DNA of 64,000 bases from Oxalobacteraceae sp. CFBP 8761 (GTDB lineage: Bacteria > Pseudomonadota > Gammaproteobacteria > Burkholderiales > Burkholderiaceae_D): positions 376,193 to 440,192 of the forward strand of contig JACYUE010000001.1 in NCBI GenBank assembly GCA_014841595.1. The letters run 5' to 3'. Below are positions 1-8,140 of this stretch, piece by piece (position 1 is the first letter of the stretch; each line of letters opens with the position of its first letter). The notes under the pieces were generated by a model. That model saw only the letters and a list, made by a program, of their open reading frames with translations. It made no database searches and was not told the origin of the DNA. A program made the position numbers and the translations under genes.

Positions 1-628
1 ATGGTGTCTTTCGCAATGCCGATTTGGGGCGGAAGGTCTGGCTGACCGCCGGATTGGTTTCCATGTACGGGCCACCGATCAGGTCGACGCAGTAGGGGAC
101 GGCCGCGAAGATGCCGCCGACGATCGTGGCGCCGGCGTCGTCCCGGAGGCCTTCGAGCGTTTCCTTGATCGACTTGGGCTGGCCCGGCAGGTTCATGATC
201 AGGGCCGCGTGGTCTGCGGTTTCACGGATCACGGCCGTCTGGCGCGACAGGATCGCGGTCGGCACGAAGCGCAGGCTGATCTGGCGCATCTGCTCGCCGA
301 AGCCCGGCATCTCTTTGGTGGCAACCGCCAGCGTGGCCTCGGGCGTGACGTCGCGCCGCGACGGGCCGGTGCCGCCGGTGGTGAGCACCAAGTGGCAGCG
401 CGCCGTGTCGACCAGCTCGATCAGCGTGGCCTCGATGGCCGCGCGCTCGTCCGGGATCAGGCGCGTCTCGATGCGATACGGCGTCGTGAGCGCGCTGGCC
501 AGCCAGTCGGTCAGCGCCGGGATGCCCTTGTCTTCGTAGACCCCGCCGCTGGCGCGGTCGGAAACGGAGACAAGGCCGATCACCAGCGCATCGTTACCGA
601 CAGCGTTACTCGTCGTCGGACTCGTCAT
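1..628 (-). CDS. mog: Molybdopterin adenylyltransferase (MogA), 3' end cut by window
   Basis: Adenylylates molybdopterin before molybdenum insertion in cytosolic Moco synthesis. I translated the minus strand from the ATG at 628. About 209 codons are visible and the frame is still open at base 1. The product shows the MoCF/MogA core: a Rossmann-like start (LVIGLVSVSDRASGG), the TTGGTGPSRRDVTPEAT substrate motif near residue 90, and the family ending with FRPKS. E. coli MogA is about 195 residues, so only a few residues and the stop should be missing. The start lies inside the end of darP, overlapping by 23 bases, which implies translational coupling. MoaB-like proteins share the fold, but the GGPY and FRPKS tail favours Mog. 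Confidence 0.9.
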   Translation of the reverse strand, partial: MTSPTTSNAVGNDALVIGLVSVSDRASGGVYEDKGIPALTDWLASALTTPYRIETRLIPDERAAIEATLIELVDTARCHLVLTTGGTGPSRRDVTPEATLAVATKEMPGFGEQMRQISLRFVPTAILSRQTAVIRETADHAALIMNLPGQPKSIKETLEGLRDDAGATIVGGIFAAVPYCVDLIGGPYMETNPAVSQTFRPKSALRKTP

Positions 629-1214
629 CGTTCGCTTCTTCGTCGTCGGCAGCGGCAGCCGCATCGGCTTTCTTCTTCTTTTGCAGGTCCTTGAGGATCT
701 GGAAGATTTCGCGGAAGGCTTTTGGCGGCTTGGACTCGGCCACTTCCTTGCGCGCGTTGCGAATCAGGGTACGCAGGTGCTGGACGTCGAGCTCGGGGTT
801 TTCTTCGAGCAGCACGGTCAGCGCCGTGTCGTCCGACAGCAGCTTGTCGCGGCGGCGTTCGAGCGCGTGCAGGGATGCTGTTTCGGCCTTCGACGCGCCT
901 TTCCAGCTGTCGATCGTGCGCTGGATGACGGCGACTTCTTCTTCGTTCAGCGTGCGCATTTTCTTGCCCACGAATTGCAGCGCGCGGCGCCGGCCTTCGT
1001 GGTTGGTAATCGTCTGGCACGTGAGGATGGCATCGCGCACGTCCTCGGGCATCTCGACGCGCTTGACGCGGTCGCGCGCCGCTTCGACGAGCTGCTCGCC
1101 GAGCTTCTGCAACTCGTTCGACTGGCGCTTGAGCTCAGATTTGGAAGGACGGTCGTACTCTGGTTCGAACTCGTTGGACTGGAAGCCCACCGAGCCGCGA
1201 TTTGGATTAGGCAT
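606..1214 (-). CDS. darP: Ribosome biogenesis factor DarP/YjgA (DUF615)
   Basis: A 202-residue member of the YjgA/DUF615 family, known to associate with late 50S precursors and to assist ribosome maturation in the cytoplasm. Family marks visible are the N-terminal SKSELKRQSNELQKLGEQLV segment, a central helical region (GRRRALQFVGKKMRTL) and the HLRTLIRNARKE stretch. The C-terminus is a basic KKKK run followed by an acidic D/E tail, longer than in E. coli YjgA. It is divergent from pmbA, the same neighbour as in many proteobacteria, and its end overlaps mog. Confidence 0.9.
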   Translation of the reverse strand: MPNPNRGSVGFQSNEFEPEYDRPSKSELKRQSNELQKLGEQLVEAARDRVKRVEMPEDVRDAILTCQTITNHEGRRRALQFVGKKMRTLNEEEVAVIQRTIDSWKGASKAETASLHALERRRDKLLSDDTALTVLLEENPELDVQHLRTLIRNARKEVAESKPPKAFREIFQILKDLQKKKKADAAAAADDEEANDDESDDE

Positions 1215-1251
1215 GATTTGGATGATTTGATTGGCGCTGGGCCGATCAGTG

Positions 1252-1284
1252 AAAACAGTAAACGGCTGCTATGATAACTGTTTT
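1252..1284. promoter_or_regulatory. Inverted repeat AAAACAGT-N17-ACTGTTTT in the darP/pmbA intergenic region
   Basis: Perfect 8-base arms (1252-1259 and 1277-1284) surround a TATGAT (1270-1275) that would serve as a -10 for pmbA, whose ATG is at 1308. It lies in the only spacer between two divergent genes, so it could be an operator for either. No regulator is identified. Confidence 0.4.
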
Positions 1285-1307
1285 AGGGACGGCCACGAAA
1301 AACACAC

Positions 1308-2660
1308 ATGAACGACACCCCTTTTACCCACACCCAGGATCAGCTGAAACAGCTGGCGCGCGACATGCTGGCGCTTGCGCGCGAGCAGGGTGCGTCCGAT
1401 GCAGCGGTCGAAATCAGTGAAGGGAGCGGGCTGTCGGTTTCTGTGCGTAAAGGCAATATCGAGACAATCGAGCAGAACAAGGACAAGGGCCTGGGCATCA
1501 CCGTGTATTTCGGCCAGCGCCGCGGCAACGCGAGCACGTCCGACTTTTCCGCCGATTCGCTCAAGGCCACGGTCGAAGCCGCGTCCAATATCGCGCGCTT
1601 CACGGCCGAGGATGACTGCGCCGGCCTGCCCGACGCCGACCTGATCGAAACCGCGCCGCGCGACCTGCGCCTGTTCTACCCGTGGCCCATCTCCACCGAA
1701 CAAGCCGTCGAGCTGGGCCAGCGCTGCGAAGCCGCCGCGTTCGCCGTCGACAAGCGCATCACCAATAGCGAAGGCGCCAGCGTCTACGTGCAGCAGTCGC
1801 ACTTCGTCGCCGCCAATTCGCGTGGTTTTCTCGGCGGCTATCCGTTTTCGCGCCACACGATCTCGGTTGCGCCCATTGCCGGCAAGGGCAACGGGATGCA
1901 GCGCGACGACTGGTACACGTCGTCGCGCGATCCCAAGCAACTCGCCGCACCTGAACAAGTCGGCCGCTACGCCGCCGAGCGCGCGCTGGCGCGTCTGAAT
2001 GCCCGCAAGCTCAACACCCGCACCTGCCCGGTGCTGTTCGAAGCGCCGCTCGCTGCCGGCCTCCTGGGCGCGTTCGTGCAAGCGGTCTCCGGTGGCGCGC
2101 TGTACCGCAAGTCCACGTTCCTGCTCGACATGCTTGGCAAGCCGGTGTTTCCATCGCATATCCAGGTGGTCGAAGACCCGCACCTGATCGGCGGCGTCGG
2201 CTCGGCCCCGTTCGATGACGAAGGCGTCAAGACGGTGCGCCGCAAGGTAGTCAGCGATGGCGTGCTGCAAGGCTATTTCTTGTCGTCATATACGGCGCGC
2301 AAGATGGGCATGCCGACGACCGGCAACGCCGGCGGCGCACACAACCTCGAGATCGTCTCGACGGCCACGCGCCGCACCGATGACTTCGAAGGCATGCTGC
2401 GCAAACTCGGTACGGGCCTCCTGGTTACCGAACTGATGGGGCAGGGCGTCAACTACGTCACCGGCGACTATTCGCGCGGTGCCTCCGGTTACTGGGTCGA
2501 GCAGGGCGTGATCCAGTATCCGGTCGAAGAAATCACGATCGCCGGCAATATGCGCGATATGTTCCAGCAGATCGTTGCCGTCGGCACCGACACGCTGGTT
2601 CGCGGCAACAAGACCACGGGCTCGATTCTGATCGAGAACATGGTCATTGCCGGCAACTAA
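1308..2660 (+). CDS. pmbA: Metalloprotease PmbA/TldE
   Basis: A 450-residue PmbA (TldE), partner of TldD in the cytosolic TldD/TldE metalloprotease. That complex trims unfolded peptides and matures some peptide antibiotics and CcdA antitoxin in E. coli. The N-terminal domain carries the VSVRKGNIETIEQNKDKGLG region typical of the family, and the C-terminal domain carries GNAGGAHNLEI and NYVTGDYSRGASGYWVE. Length matches the family. TldE itself lacks the zinc-binding HExxxH of TldD, and none is seen here. TldD is not in this window. A 79-codon gene follows 9 bases later, probably co-transcribed. Confidence 0.95.
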   Translation: MNDTPFTHTQDQLKQLARDMLALAREQGASDAAVEISEGSGLSVSVRKGNIETIEQNKDKGLGITVYFGQRRGNASTSDFSADSLKATVEAASNIARFTAEDDCAGLPDADLIETAPRDLRLFYPWPISTEQAVELGQRCEAAAFAVDKRITNSEGASVYVQQSHFVAANSRGFLGGYPFSRHTISVAPIAGKGNGMQRDDWYTSSRDPKQLAAPEQVGRYAAERALARLNARKLNTRTCPVLFEAPLAAGLLGAFVQAVSGGALYRKSTFLLDMLGKPVFPSHIQVVEDPHLIGGVGSAPFDDEGVKTVRRKVVSDGVLQGYFLSSYTARKMGMPTTGNAGGAHNLEIVSTATRRTDDFEGMLRKLGTGLLVTELMGQGVNYVTGDYSRGASGYWVEQGVIQYPVEEITIAGNMRDMFQQIVAVGTDTLVRGNKTTGSILIENMVIAGN

Positions 2661-2669
2661 GGAAAACGC

Positions 2670-2909
2670 ATGACCCGCTTCGTTCGCATCGACAAGGAAA
2701 GCAGCCCCAAGACGGTGCTGCTGAACCTCGACCTGGTAGCCACCGTGGAGCTCGCTCCCCAATCCGATCTGCTCAGCTCGAGCGGGGACGGCCGCAAGGT
2801 GTATGCCACTTTCCTGGCGCCGGATAAAACCGCGATCGCCACCCTGCATTTCGACAGCAGCAGCGACGCCAACGCCTGGGTAAAGGCACATTTGGGCGTC
2901 GATCTGTAA
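2670..2909 (+). CDS. Small conserved-looking protein of unknown function
   Basis: A 79-residue soluble protein starting at an ATG preceded by AAGGAAA. No domain is recognised. It is predicted mostly beta (FVRIDKESSPKTVLLNLDLV, then KVYATFLAPDKTAIATLHF) and ends with a short helix. It sits 9 bases after pmbA and 19 bases before the DUF4214 gene in the same direction, so it probably belongs to the same transcript. Codon use matches its neighbours, which supports a real gene. Confidence 0.7.
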   Translation: MTRFVRIDKESSPKTVLLNLDLVATVELAPQSDLLSSSGDGRKVYATFLAPDKTAIATLHFDSSSDANAWVKAHLGVDL

Positions 2910-2928
2910 TCCACCGAAAGGATCGCGC

Positions 2929-3825
2929 ATGGCCACTATCGAGCTGTATCGAGCATTCGACTTCCGTACTGCCCAGGACTGGGAGTGGACCATCGCCGAG
3001 GCGATCCAGAATCGCATCACGATTGAGGGTGGGGGCAGCAAGCAGACCTTCAGCGGTGCTTTCTCGTATCTCGGCATCGACCGGGTGGCCGGCACGGTCA
3101 CTGGCACGTCTTATTTCCAGAACAATGTCGAAGTCTACCGGGTCTCGGATGCACAGCTCGATGCCGCCCGGATCGCGCAGTTCGCGCGCAACGAACTCGA
3201 TACGCAGTTGACCTACGCCTATGTGCTCTCGGGCGCCGACACGGTCATCGGCAGCGCCGGCAATGACTTCCTCAATGGCTATGGTGGCATCGACACCGCC
3301 GTCTATCGCGGCACCGCCGCCAGCTACGCGCTGCGTGCCAGCGACAGCTCGTTCGCGGTGACCGGCGCCGCCGGCAGCGACACCCTGATCAATGTCGAGC
3401 GCCTGGCCTTCACCGACAAGCACATCGCCATCGACGTCGGCGCCTTCGACAATGGCGGCACCATCTACCGCCTGTACGAGGCCGCGCTGGACCGGGCGCC
3501 CGACGTGGTCGGCCTCGGGTACTGGATGAACCGCCTCGACGATGGCGCGGACATCGTCGACATCGCCGCCGGCTTCATCGGCAGCGCCGAATACGCCAAA
3601 ATGTACAGCGGCGTGACCAGCAATACCGACCTGGTGACGAAATACTACACGAACATCCTGGAGCGCACGCCCGACGCAGGCGGCCTGGCCTACTGGTCCG
3701 GGTTGCTCGACAGCGGCAAGGCAACCACCGCGCAGGTGCTCGACGCGATCAGCGACAGCCCTGAAAACATCGCGGCCGTCGCGCCGCTCATCGCCAACGG
3801 CTTCGAGTACGTGCCGTACGGCTGA
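2929..3825 (+). CDS. DUF4214 protein with one RTX-type calcium repeat
   Basis: A 298-residue protein preceded by a GAAAGGATC ribosome site. Residues about 105-126 (GSAGNDFLNGYGGIDTA) form a single hemolysin-type calcium-binding repeat. Residues about 180-285 contain two DUF4214 motifs (LYEAALDRAPDVVGLGYW and YYTNILERTPDAGGLAYW). DUF4214 occurs in secreted or surface proteins of Oxalobacteraceae and in S-layer or type I secreted proteins. No Sec signal peptide is visible, so type I export is plausible, but no transporter is in the window. The N-terminal 100 residues are unassigned. A strong terminator follows. Confidence 0.8.
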   Translation: MATIELYRAFDFRTAQDWEWTIAEAIQNRITIEGGGSKQTFSGAFSYLGIDRVAGTVTGTSYFQNNVEVYRVSDAQLDAARIAQFARNELDTQLTYAYVLSGADTVIGSAGNDFLNGYGGIDTAVYRGTAASYALRASDSSFAVTGAAGSDTLINVERLAFTDKHIAIDVGAFDNGGTIYRLYEAALDRAPDVVGLGYWMNRLDDGADIVDIAAGFIGSAEYAKMYSGVTSNTDLVTKYYTNILERTPDAGGLAYWSGLLDSGKATTAQVLDAISDSPENIAAVAPLIANGFEYVPYG

Positions 3826-3846
3826 CGCTCTACTGCAGCAGGCATC

Positions 3847-3880
3847 AAAAAAGCGCCGTCGCCCCGACGGCGCTTTGCAT
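3847..3880 (+). terminator. Rho-independent terminator after the DUF4214 gene
   Basis: Perfect stem AAAGCGCCGTCG / CGACGGCGCTTT (3850-3861 and 3865-3876) with a short C loop and A/T flanks, 25 bases after the stop codon. The A-run on the left could let it work in reverse as well. Confidence 0.85.
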
Positions 3881-3914
3881 TGCACAGCCTGCAGCTACCC
3901 GCGCGCTCTAAATG

Positions 3915-4220
3915 AAAAGCCGGGGTCAGGTCTGACATTCGAAAAGCCGGGGTCAGGTCTGACATTCGGACACGATCTCGACAGTCGGGCAGTCGAAACT
4001 AGCTGGCACCAGGCCACGCTGATACTGCGCAGACACCATTGGACGTGGCTAATGAAAAGCCGGGGTCAGAAAAGCCGGGGTCAGGTCTGACATTCGGACA
4101 CGATCTCGACAGTCGGGCAGTCGAAACTAGCTGATACCAGGCCACGCTAGTGCTGGACAAGACACCACTGGACGTGGCTAAGGCTGAGGTCGTGTCCGAA
4201 TGTCAGACCTGACCCCAGCT
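3915..4220. repeat. Repeat cluster A: two tandem copies of a palindromic element
   Basis: Cluster between the DUF4214 terminator and the convergent M14 gene. Left-end sequence (AGCCGGGGTCAGGTCTGAC and on) occurs at 3918, 3944, 4056 (truncated to about 15 bases) and 4073. The inverted right end lies at 4186-4220. A block holding GACAGTCGGGCAGTCGAAAC and an imperfect stem is present twice, at about 3977-4052 and 4106-4182. The first copy lacks its right end and runs directly into the second. Nothing here looks protein-coding. Confidence 0.85.
4073..4220. mobile_element. Complete 148-bp MITE-like element with 35-bp terminal inverted repeats
   Basis: The left end 4073-4107 and the right end 4186-4220 match in inverted orientation at 33 of 35 positions. 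The shared core is GGGGTCAGGTCTGACATTC followed by GGACACGA. The interior holds a CCACG/CGTGG stem. It has no coding capacity. Related elements recur at 27.3-28.0 kb. The short size and terminal inverted repeats suggest a non-autonomous element or a REP-like doublet. No transposase is nearby, so the mobilising enzyme is unknown. Confidence 0.6.
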
Positions 4221-4273
4221 GTCCCAGCTGTGGACCCCAGCTGTGTTGGGATGGGTGACGCTGGCTTATTTGC

Positions 4274-5407
4274 TTATTTGCGCGCGCGGATCGCCTTGAG
4301 CACTGGCTGCAGCACCGCTGCGCCCAGGCGCGCGCTGCGTGCGCCGTCCCAGCCGACGAGCGGATCCGGGTCGTTCGCGTTGTCCTTGAACGGCAGTTCC
4401 AGTGTCAGCGACAGGGCGCCGAAGGTGTGCGTGATGTGCGGCGAGCCCATGGTCAGGGTCTGGTCGGTGTAGGGCGTCTTGCCGTAGCCGTGTACGTCCT
4501 GGAAGTCCGGGCTGGCGACCTTGAAGTCGGCGATGAAGCTGGCCTGCGCCGCGCCCTGCTCGGCGGTGAAGTTCGGGAGCGACTCGCTGCCGGCCACGAA
4601 CACGTACGGCAAGCCTTCGTCGCCGTGCACGTCGAGGCACACGTCCACGCCCGTCTCGTGCATCTTCTGGCGCACCAGGAAGACTTCAGGGCTGCGCTCC
4701 ATGCTCGGATTGAGCCACTCGCGGTTCAGGTTGGCGCCGGCGGCATTGGTGCGCAGGTTGCCGCGCACCGAGCCGTCCGGGTTCATGTTCGGCACCACGT
4801 AGAACACCGACTCTTTCAGCAGCTGGCGGCCGAACGGATTGGCTGGGTCGAGCAGCGCGTCGAGCATGCCTTCGACGAACCATTCGGCCATCGTCTCGCC
4901 CGGGTGCTGGCGCGCGATGACCCAGACCTTCTTCTTGCCCTCGGCCGGCTCGCCGATCACCAGCATGTTCAGGTCGCGGCCATCGACGGTCGAACCCAGG
5001 TCGAGCATGCGCACGTTCTCGGCCATCTGCGCGCGGTCGAGCAGCTCGAGGTGGCGTTCGAACGAATACGGCTCGAAGTAGGCGTAATACACGCTGTCCA
5101 TGCCGGGCGTGTGCTCGATGGCCAGCACGCTGCCGTCGAACGACGTCGGCACGCGGAACCAGTTCACGCGGTCGTAGCTCGCCATCGCCTGGTAGTTTTC
5201 CCAGCCGGCCGGATAGGCGGCCTTGCCGGCATTGAGCAGGCGGATGGTGCAGGCTTGCCCTTGCGCGCCCTGCAGGCGGAAGTAGAACCACTGGATGATG
5301 TCGGCGTGCGAATCCTTGCGGATGTTCAGGTCGATGGCGTTCGCGCTCGTGGCGTTCACGACCTCGATGGCGCCAGCGTCGAATTGGCTGCTGATCTTGA
5401 TAGACAT
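4274..5407 (-). CDS. M14-family cytosolic metallocarboxypeptidase
   Basis: A 377-residue zinc carboxypeptidase resembling the cytosolic carboxypeptidase (CCP/AGBL-like) branch of M14. Residues about 1-115 form the beta-rich N-terminal domain of that branch. Zinc ligands are visible as HPGE (His168, Glu171) and DVHGDE (His261), and Glu337 in LELPFK is the probable catalytic base. No signal peptide is present, so it should act in the cytoplasm on peptide or protein C-termini. I chose the ATG at 5407 (MSIKIS), preceded by AGGACA; a longer in-frame start adds 19 unconvincing residues. It lies 64 bases downstream of a LysR gene on the same strand. Its end abuts repeat cluster A. Confidence 0.85.
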   Translation of the reverse strand: MSIKISSQFDAGAIEVVNATSANAIDLNIRKDSHADIIQWFYFRLQGAQGQACTIRLLNAGKAAYPAGWENYQAMASYDRVNWFRVPTSFDGSVLAIEHTPGMDSVYYAYFEPYSFERHLELLDRAQMAENVRMLDLGSTVDGRDLNMLVIGEPAEGKKKVWVIARQHPGETMAEWFVEGMLDALLDPANPFGRQLLKESVFYVVPNMNPDGSVRGNLRTNAAGANLNREWLNPSMERSPEVFLVRQKMHETGVDVCLDVHGDEGLPYVFVAGSESLPNFTAEQGAAQASFIADFKVASPDFQDVHGYGKTPYTDQTLTMGSPHITHTFGALSLTLELPFKDNANDPDPLVGWDGARSARLGAAVLQPVLKAIRARK

Positions 5408-5471
5408 GGTGTTGTCCTGTGTTGAGAAGGTGCGTAGAACGATGATGATACCCGTTTTCAGCAAGCGTTCG

Positions 5472-6395
5472 CTAGGCTGGCCGGGTTCCCGGCAGGGCCG
5501 TGAAGTGGCGTCGCAGCGCCTCCAGCGCCACGCGCACCTTGGCCGGATCGCCGTCGCGCCGCGGCGTCATGGCCGATACCAGCAGCGGTGCCGACTGCCA
5601 TTGCGGCAGCACGCGCACCAGCGCGCCGCGCTCGATCGCGGCGTGTGCGTCAGCATGGCCAAGACGCGCCAGGCCCATGCCCTGTTCGCACATCTGGTGC
5701 AGCGACAGCTGGTTGTTGCTGACGATGCGCGCCTCGACCTGCAGCTGCACGTCGGCGTCGGCCCGGTGCAGATCGAGCGCCATCGTGGCGGGACCATCGG
5801 CAGTGTCGACGCCGTCGCGCGTGGAAGTGAGCCAGGCGTGATCTGCAAGCGCCTGCGGCGTTTCGGGCACGCCGTGCCGCGCAAGGTAGGCCGGCGCCGC
5901 GCACACGATCATCTCGAACTGGCACAGGGGCCGCGCGATCCAGCGCGAGTCCGGCAGGCGGCCGGCGCGGATCGCCAGGTCAATGCGCTCGCCAATCAGG
6001 TCGATCATGGCGTCGTCCACCAGCAGGCGTAGCCGCAGTTGCGGCCATGCCGCCAGCACGGGCGCGAGCGCCGGCGCGATATGGGCGCCAAAGCCCACCG
6101 GCGCGGCCACCCGCAATTCGCCGCTGGGCGCATCGCGCGCCTGCAGCAGAGAATCGTTGGCCGCACTTGCCGCTTCCAGCAGGCGCAGGCAATGCGGGTA
6201 GCAGCGCGCGCCCGCCTCGGTCAGCGTGAGCTTGCGGGTCGAGCGGTGCAGCAGCGTCACGCCGGCCTGCGCCTCGAGCGCGCGGATGGTCTGGCTGACG
6301 GCCGATGGACTCATGCCGAGGCGGCGCGCGGCGCCGCTCATCGAGCCGGCGGCGACGGTTTCGGCAAACACGGCGTACGGTCTGAGATCGTTCAT
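5472..6395 (-). CDS. LysR-family transcriptional regulator
   Basis: A 307-residue LysR regulator. The N-terminal winged helix-turn-helix (about 1-60) includes GSMSGAARRLGMSPSAVSQ and the following LHRSTRKLTLTEAG wing. Residues about 90-295 form the periplasmic-binding-protein-like effector domain. It is divergent from an NAD(P)-binding oxidoreductase gene across 100 bases, the usual arrangement of a LysR protein and its target. The effector is unknown. Confidence 0.9.
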   Translation of the reverse strand: MNDLRPYAVFAETVAAGSMSGAARRLGMSPSAVSQTIRALEAQAGVTLLHRSTRKLTLTEAGARCYPHCLRLLEAASAANDSLLQARDAPSGELRVAAPVGFGAHIAPALAPVLAAWPQLRLRLLVDDAMIDLIGERIDLAIRAGRLPDSRWIARPLCQFEMIVCAAPAYLARHGVPETPQALADHAWLTSTRDGVDTADGPATMALDLHRADADVQLQVEARIVSNNQLSLHQMCEQGMGLARLGHADAHAAIERGALVRVLPQWQSAPLLVSAMTPRRDGDPAKVRVALEALRRHFTALPGTRPA

Positions 6396-6416
6396 CTGTT
6401 AATCCAGCTTCAAGGT

Positions 6417-6435
6417 GATAGTGAATCTGCCTATC
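6417..6435. promoter_or_regulatory. Probable LysR operator (GATAG-N9-CTATC)
   Basis: Inverted repeat GATAG/CTATC in the middle of the divergent LysR/oxidoreductase spacer, placed as expected for autoregulation plus target activation. It is not a strict T-N11-A box, so assignment rests on position and symmetry. Confidence 0.45.
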
Positions 6436-6495
6436 TTATCGCCTCGTCGTGAAGCCGGTATCGTAAGTAGCTCATTCACGCATTCAGGAGTCACC

Positions 6496-7152
6496 ATGCA
6501 CATCGCCCTCATTGGCGCAACCGGCTTCGTCGGCGCCGCCGTCCTTTCCACCCTGCTGCAACGCGGCCACCAGGTCACCGCCGTGGTGCGCGACGCTGCG
6601 CGCCTGCCCGCGCAGCCTAGACTGACCGTGGCGTTGGCCGACGCCTATGACTCACACGCCGTCGCTCGTGCCGTGGAAGGCGCGGACGCCGTCGTCTCTG
6701 CCTTCAATCCTGGCTGGAACGATCCCGCCCTGTACGACAACTTCACGCGCGGCTTCGATGCGATCGTGCGGGGTGTCGAGGCCAGTAGCGTGCGACGCCT
6801 GCTGGTGGTGGGCGGCGCCGGCAGCCTGTTCGTCGCGCCTGGCGTGCAACTGATCGACACGCCGCAGTTTCTGGATCACGTGCCGCCGAACGTGGTGCCC
6901 GGCGCACGCGCCGCGCGCGACGCCTTGACGGCACTGCGCGCCAACACGGTGCTCGACTGGACCTATCTGAGCCCGCCGGCGATGCTGGGGCAGGGCGAGC
7001 CGACCGGTGCCTATCGTCTGGGCGGCGACGACCTGCTGATGGATGGCGCGCAGCCGGCCGGCATCGCCGTGGCCGACCTGGCGCTCGCCATCGTCGACGA
7101 AATCGAGCAGCCGCGCCATGTGCGCGCGCGTTTTACGGTCGCGACAAGGTAG
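6496..7152 (+). CDS. NAD(P)-binding oxidoreductase (NmrA/atypical SDR-like)
   Basis: A 218-residue Rossmann protein. GATGFVG at residues 8-14 is the dinucleotide-binding loop, followed by VVRDAARL and an ADAVVSAFNP segment seen in NAD(P)H-binding 13-family proteins. It lacks a clear YxxxK catalytic pair, so it may be an atypical SDR acting as an epimerase or quinone reductase. I chose the ATG at 6496, preceded by CAGGAG. Its last 20 bases overlap the end of paaX on the opposite strand. It is probably controlled by the divergent LysR gene. Confidence 0.8.
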   Translation: MHIALIGATGFVGAAVLSTLLQRGHQVTAVVRDAARLPAQPRLTVALADAYDSHAVARAVEGADAVVSAFNPGWNDPALYDNFTRGFDAIVRGVEASSVRRLLVVGGAGSLFVAPGVQLIDTPQFLDHVPPNVVPGARAARDALTALRANTVLDWTYLSPPAMLGQGEPTGAYRLGGDDLLMDGAQPAGIAVADLALAIVDEIEQPRHVRARFTVATR

Positions 7153-8077
7153 CGGGCGCCAGCCCGCCGAAGCGGCCGCGAAACGCCGCATCCGCTTCAA
7201 GCGTGGCCGCATCCTCGACACGCAACATGGCCAGCACGTGTTCCTCGGCGCGTTCGTGGCTCAGTTGATAAATGGTGCGCGCCAGCGCATATGCGTCGGC
7301 GCCCGGCCACGGGTCGGGCAGCAGCGGCAGCGGCAGCATCGGGTCGTGCAGCTGCACGCGGCGGTAAGCGTGGATCAGCAAGGTGCGGATCGCGAATGCG
7401 TGGGCCGGGCTGACGTCGCCGCGTGCCAGCAAGGCCGGCAGCGGGGCAAACGTCTCGATGAAGCCGCGGTACCCGAGCACCACCGCATCGAGGTTCCAGC
7501 AGTCGCCCACCAGTTCGGGCAGCGGGCGCGAACCGGCATCCGGCACCTCGTCGGCCTGGCACACGAACACGCGGCCTTCAGCGCCCGTGCGCGCGAGGAT
7601 ATCGCGCAACAGGTCGCGGTCGGGCGCCGGATGCGCCATCACGCCGCTGGCCAGCATCGCAAAGCCTTCCCATTCGAGTTCCTTGCGCACCAGCGCGCGC
7701 AGGTCGCTGTCGATGCTGCCGTTGGTGGCCAGCACGAACGTCCAGCGGCCATCCCAGTCCTGTCCGGGCGCGGCGTAGATGCGGCGGTTGGCGCGCTCGA
7801 AGCGCGGCAGCGCCGTCGGCGCCAGCGCATAGCGGCTGCGCCGGCCTTCGCGGCTGGCGGTCAGCCAGCCTTCCTGCACCAGCCGGAATACGCTGGTGCG
7901 CACCAGCCGGTCGTTCACGCCGAAGGGCGCGAGCAGCTCGATCATGCTGCCGAGCCAGAAGGCGCCGCCATGGGGCGCGATCGCGTCGCCGCAGATCGTC
8001 ATCACCAGCGACTTGTGGCGCGGCGGATCGGTGGCCAGGCTGAGTGCAATCCACTGGGTGCTGGTCATGTCATTCAC
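7133..8077 (-). CDS. paaX: PaaX, phenylacetyl-CoA-responsive repressor
   Basis: A 314-residue PaaX, the GntR-like repressor of phenylacetate genes released by phenylacetyl-CoA. The N-terminal winged helix includes VNDRLVRTSVFRLVQEGWL, followed by the PaaX-specific RRSRYALAPTALPRFERA and WDGRWTFV segments. Length matches the family (about 310 residues). It is divergent from paaA with a 91-base spacer that probably carries its operator. An in-frame second ATG lies nine bases downstream; the first is used here. Confidence 0.93.
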   Translation of the reverse strand: MNDMTSTQWIALSLATDPPRHKSLVMTICGDAIAPHGGAFWLGSMIELLAPFGVNDRLVRTSVFRLVQEGWLTASREGRRSRYALAPTALPRFERANRRIYAAPGQDWDGRWTFVLATNGSIDSDLRALVRKELEWEGFAMLASGVMAHPAPDRDLLRDILARTGAEGRVFVCQADEVPDAGSRPLPELVGDCWNLDAVVLGYRGFIETFAPLPALLARGDVSPAHAFAIRTLLIHAYRRVQLHDPMLPLPLLPDPWPGADAYALARTIYQLSHERAEEHVLAMLRVEDAATLEADAAFRGRFGGLAPATLSRP

Positions 8078-8089
8078 GATCGGGCTCGA

Positions 8090-8140
8090 TATGATTCAAA
8101 ATTATTGTGTACTTCCGTTTTTTTGTATCGTATTATGATT
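8090..8140. promoter_or_regulatory. paaX/paaA control region with two TATGATT motifs
   Basis: The AT-rich spacer between paaX and paaA carries TATGATTCA (8090-8098) and TATGATTAG (8134-8142), 44 bases apart in the same orientation. Both resemble the TRTGATTC core reported for E. coli PaaX sites. A TATTAT (8131-8136) could be the paaA -10, overlapping the second motif. Operator identity is inferred. Confidence 0.4.
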
